Source: Chitinophaga eiseniae (GTDB lineage: Bacteria > Bacteroidota > Bacteroidia > Chitinophagales > Chitinophagaceae). Taken from it: a DNA stretch of 64,000 bases. Under the pieces are notes generated by a model that was given only the letters and a program-made list of their open reading frames with translations, searched no databases and was not told the origin of the DNA. Positions within the stretch are counted from its first letter, which is position 1, and the number at the start of each line of letters is the position of its first letter. Shown here in pieces: positions 62,776 through 64,000 of this stretch. A program made the translations under genes and the position numbers. Location of the stretch: positions 1 to 64,000 of the forward strand of contig NZ_FUWZ01000004.1 in assembly GCF_900167135.1 (NCBI RefSeq), in the 5' to 3' direction.

Positions 62776-62925
62776 GTACGGCATTCAGCTTGGACGCTAT
62801 TGGCTGATGTACCGGGAGAGAAAGAAACCGGCTTCATCGATCACGAGGCTGCAAAGGACGAAGAAGAAATTACATTGATACCGTACGGATGCACGAATCT
62901 GCGGATATCGCAGGTGGGTCAATAA
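62776..62925 (+). pseudogene. remnant of a glycoside hydrolase C-terminus
   Basis: A + strand frame ending at TAA reads ADVPGEKETGFIDHEAAKD and then ITLIPYGCTNLRIS. The string TLIPYGCTNLRIS is typical of the very end of large Bacteroidota glycoside hydrolases (GH127/GH146-like and related). No upstream part of such an enzyme exists in the window, since the ferritin-like gene on the other strand begins 290 bp away. It is probably the scar of a deletion or of gene-cluster insertion. The exact 5' boundary is uncertain. Confidence 0.45.
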
Positions 62926-62942
62926 ACCGGGGCGATGCCCAT

Positions 62943-62980
62943 AAAAAAGACGTCTCAGCCAATTGTGGGACGTCTTTTTT
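62943..62980. terminator. symmetrical terminator downstream of the second flavoprotein gene
   Basis: AAAAAAGACGTC and GACGTCTTTTTT form a perfect 12-bp stem. It stands 14 bp past the minus-strand stop codon and 18 bp past the + strand glycoside hydrolase remnant, so it can end transcription from both sides. Confidence 0.85.
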
Positions 62981-62994
62981 ATGATGTCCTGCTA

Positions 62995-64000
62995 CTACTT
63001 TTGCAATACCTGCAATGGAATAAACAACTCGTCTTCATAATCCGGGATATCGGGACAACGATCGTCCTGCCAATGTGCGACATCCGTTGCTGTCCCGGCC
63101 CGTATCAGCGCTTCCAGCGGCCCCGTCAGCCCCGCTTCCTGCAGCATCTCAAACATAGGGCGGTTGATAAGTTCGTGCGGAGATAGAAAAGAGGTCTTCA
63201 CCAGCCATACCAGTCCGAACAATGCCGGCTGATGTAGGTTGACGGCGAACTGCATCGCCTGTTCCATAAAAACATGAGCGAATTCCAGCCCTTTCTGTGG
63301 GGTGATATATTTGTGCTGTACTTCAGGATGACCATGGTCTGCCACGGCATTCATCCACCATGCCGGTTCTACAATGCGGGCGGCAGCTTTCAGAAAGTCT
63401 CTTCCAAAAGAAACGTCCAAAGCAGGGCGCTGTTGCAGCATTGTTTGCAACAATGCCGCCTGCATGGCCGCGATAGTCATTCCGGTACCATGGATAGGGT
63501 CAAAAGTGCAGAAGGCGTCGCCGATGGCCAGCAGCCCGCCGGGCCATGATTCCATCTTTTCATAATGCCGCAGGGTGACGTCTTTGATGCGGTAACCGCG
63601 TGGTGCTTCCAGCGGTGTTACCTGTTGGAGCACTTCCTGTAGTGGAGGGATATTCAGCAGCTGCAGCACCGTTTCAAAGCCGTCGCTGTCTGTAGGCGGA
63701 TATTGCCCGCCGATGTTCCCCAGGATGACTTCGAGTACATTGTTTTCCATGAATGATACCACACAGGTGGGCACCTCGGGCTGCTCGGGGTTTTCGATAT
63801 GTAACAGGCTCCAGGGAACGGTCGGCGAAGCGGGGAAAGCGTAATGCCGCGTACTATACCCCAGAAGGGTGGTCAGTATTTCCGGTTCAGGAATCGTATA
63901 GCCCTGCCTGTTAAGCCACTCACCCAGATGGGAATGGAAGCCGGTTGCCACCACCACCATATCTGCATGTAGTTGTATTGTTTCATTCCCGCGCGTGGCG
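62995..64000 (-). CDS. FAD-dependent monooxygenase, 5' end beyond the window
   Basis: The frame stays open to the window edge, so the N-terminus with the first FAD motif lies outside. The visible part starts before ADMVVVATGFHSHLGEWL, the mid-protein ATG motif. It includes the catalytic-domain strands (VPWSLLHIENPE, VVSFMENNVLEVIL) and the second FAD motif LLAIGDAFCTFDPIHGTGM. The C-terminal ~120 residues are helical. It belongs to the aromatic/p-hydroxybenzoate-hydroxylase-like flavin monooxygenases. A terminator and 500 bp separate it from the LodA-like operon, so it is a neighbour in the same direction and not necessarily part of that operon. Confidence 0.82.
   Translation of the reverse strand, partial: ATRGNETIQLHADMVVVATGFHSHLGEWLNRQGYTIPEPEILTTLLGYSTRHYAFPASPTVPWSLLHIENPEQPEVPTCVVSFMENNVLEVILGNIGGQYPPTDSDGFETVLQLLNIPPLQEVLQQVTPLEAPRGYRIKDVTLRHYEKMESWPGGLLAIGDAFCTFDPIHGTGMTIAAMQAALLQTMLQQRPALDVSFGRDFLKAAARIVEPAWWMNAVADHGHPEVQHKYITPQKGLEFAHVFMEQAMQFAVNLHQPALFGLVWLVKTSFLSPHELINRPMFEMLQEAGLTGPLEALIRAGTATDVAHWQDDRCPDIPDYEDELFIPLQVLQK

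Larger units (their letters stand above)
62489..62994. other. 506-bp gap holding a gene remnant and a terminator
   Basis: It contains no intact gene. The left part (62489-62770), upstream of the ferritin-like gene, should carry the operon promoter, but I recognise no motif with certainty. A hairpin CCGGGAAAATTCCCGG-like sequence lies near 62630-62647. The right part has a + strand glycoside-hydrolase-like tail and a shared terminator, listed separately. Confidence 0.5.

Noticed and set aside
62551..62784. 77-codon minus-strand frame in the gap upstream of the ferritin-like gene
   Set aside because: Lys/Cys-rich translation without domain character; the region more plausibly holds a promoter and a glycoside hydrolase remnant on the other strand.
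1..64000. Search for CRISPR arrays, tRNA/rRNA genes, insertion sequences or phage modules
   Set aside because: No regularly spaced direct repeats, transposase or integrase motifs, or structural-RNA signatures were recognised by eye; a computational scan could still reveal weak cases.

Overview
The window looks like a chromosomal stretch of a Bacteroidota bacterium of the Chitinophaga type. The evidence is lineage-typical genes: SusC/SusD, three ECF sigma/FecR loci, two TonB receptor plus DUF4249 pairs, two LytS/LytTR pairs, STN-domain proteins and many SPII lipoproteins. I recognise no rRNA, tRNA, CRISPR array, insertion sequence or phage gene.

Region 1 (1-16135, all +) is the 3' part of a large biosynthetic locus. 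It opens with the end of a PKS or NRPS/PKS megasynthase (KR C-terminus plus carrier domain, no thioesterase). Next come a secreted penicillin-binding-fold peptidase fused to a cyclic-peptide-type ABC exporter (ClbP/ZmaM-like layout), a second secreted hydrolase of that fold, a class III PLP enzyme, an Asp/Glu racemase and a stand-alone thioesterase. It closes with a cyclic-glucan-synthase-like giant lacking its GH94 end, a PLOD-like glycosyltransferase, a dead thioesterase fragment and a JmjC-type hydroxylase. I infer export and maturation of a peptide/polyketide, with a possible hydroxylation/glycosylation arm.

Region 2 (16173-36700) holds a serine hydrolase, an EthD-like protein, a TonB receptor/DUF4249 pair divergent from a LytS/LytTR system, an alpha/beta hydrolase and a methyltransferase. 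These are followed by an ECF sigma/FecR/STN operon, a lipoprotein, a second LytS/LytTR pair, a YdcF-like protein, an MFS transporter, a lyase-like lipoprotein and small housekeeping-type genes. The gap 28148-28575 hides a 51-residue ORF that looks like a Bacteroidota double-glycine/lanthipeptide-type RiPP precursor. The methyltransferase and the sigma gene share an unusually well conserved bipartite promoter-like motif.

Region 3 (36761-42162) is rich in regulators (AraC, HxlR, XRE-pentapeptide, MarR) and contains an AT-rich pair of degraded genes.

Region 4 (42385-55788) has an ECF sigma/FecR locus with a TonB receptor/DUF4249 operon plus a truncated tandem copy of it, then a convergent SusC/SusD locus with its own sigma/FecR. 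A 34-bp motif precedes the FecR, truncated and receptor genes.

Region 5 (55840-64000, all -) is the most unusual block. A LodA/GoxA-like (cysteine tryptophylquinone oxidase family) protein is packed in one operon with a VioB-type ferritin-like protein, a QhpD-like radical SAM/SPASM enzyme and a LodB-like flavoprotein. Upstream lies a second flavin monooxygenase cut by the window edge. The operon appears to combine parts of two separately described quinone-cofactor maturation routes.
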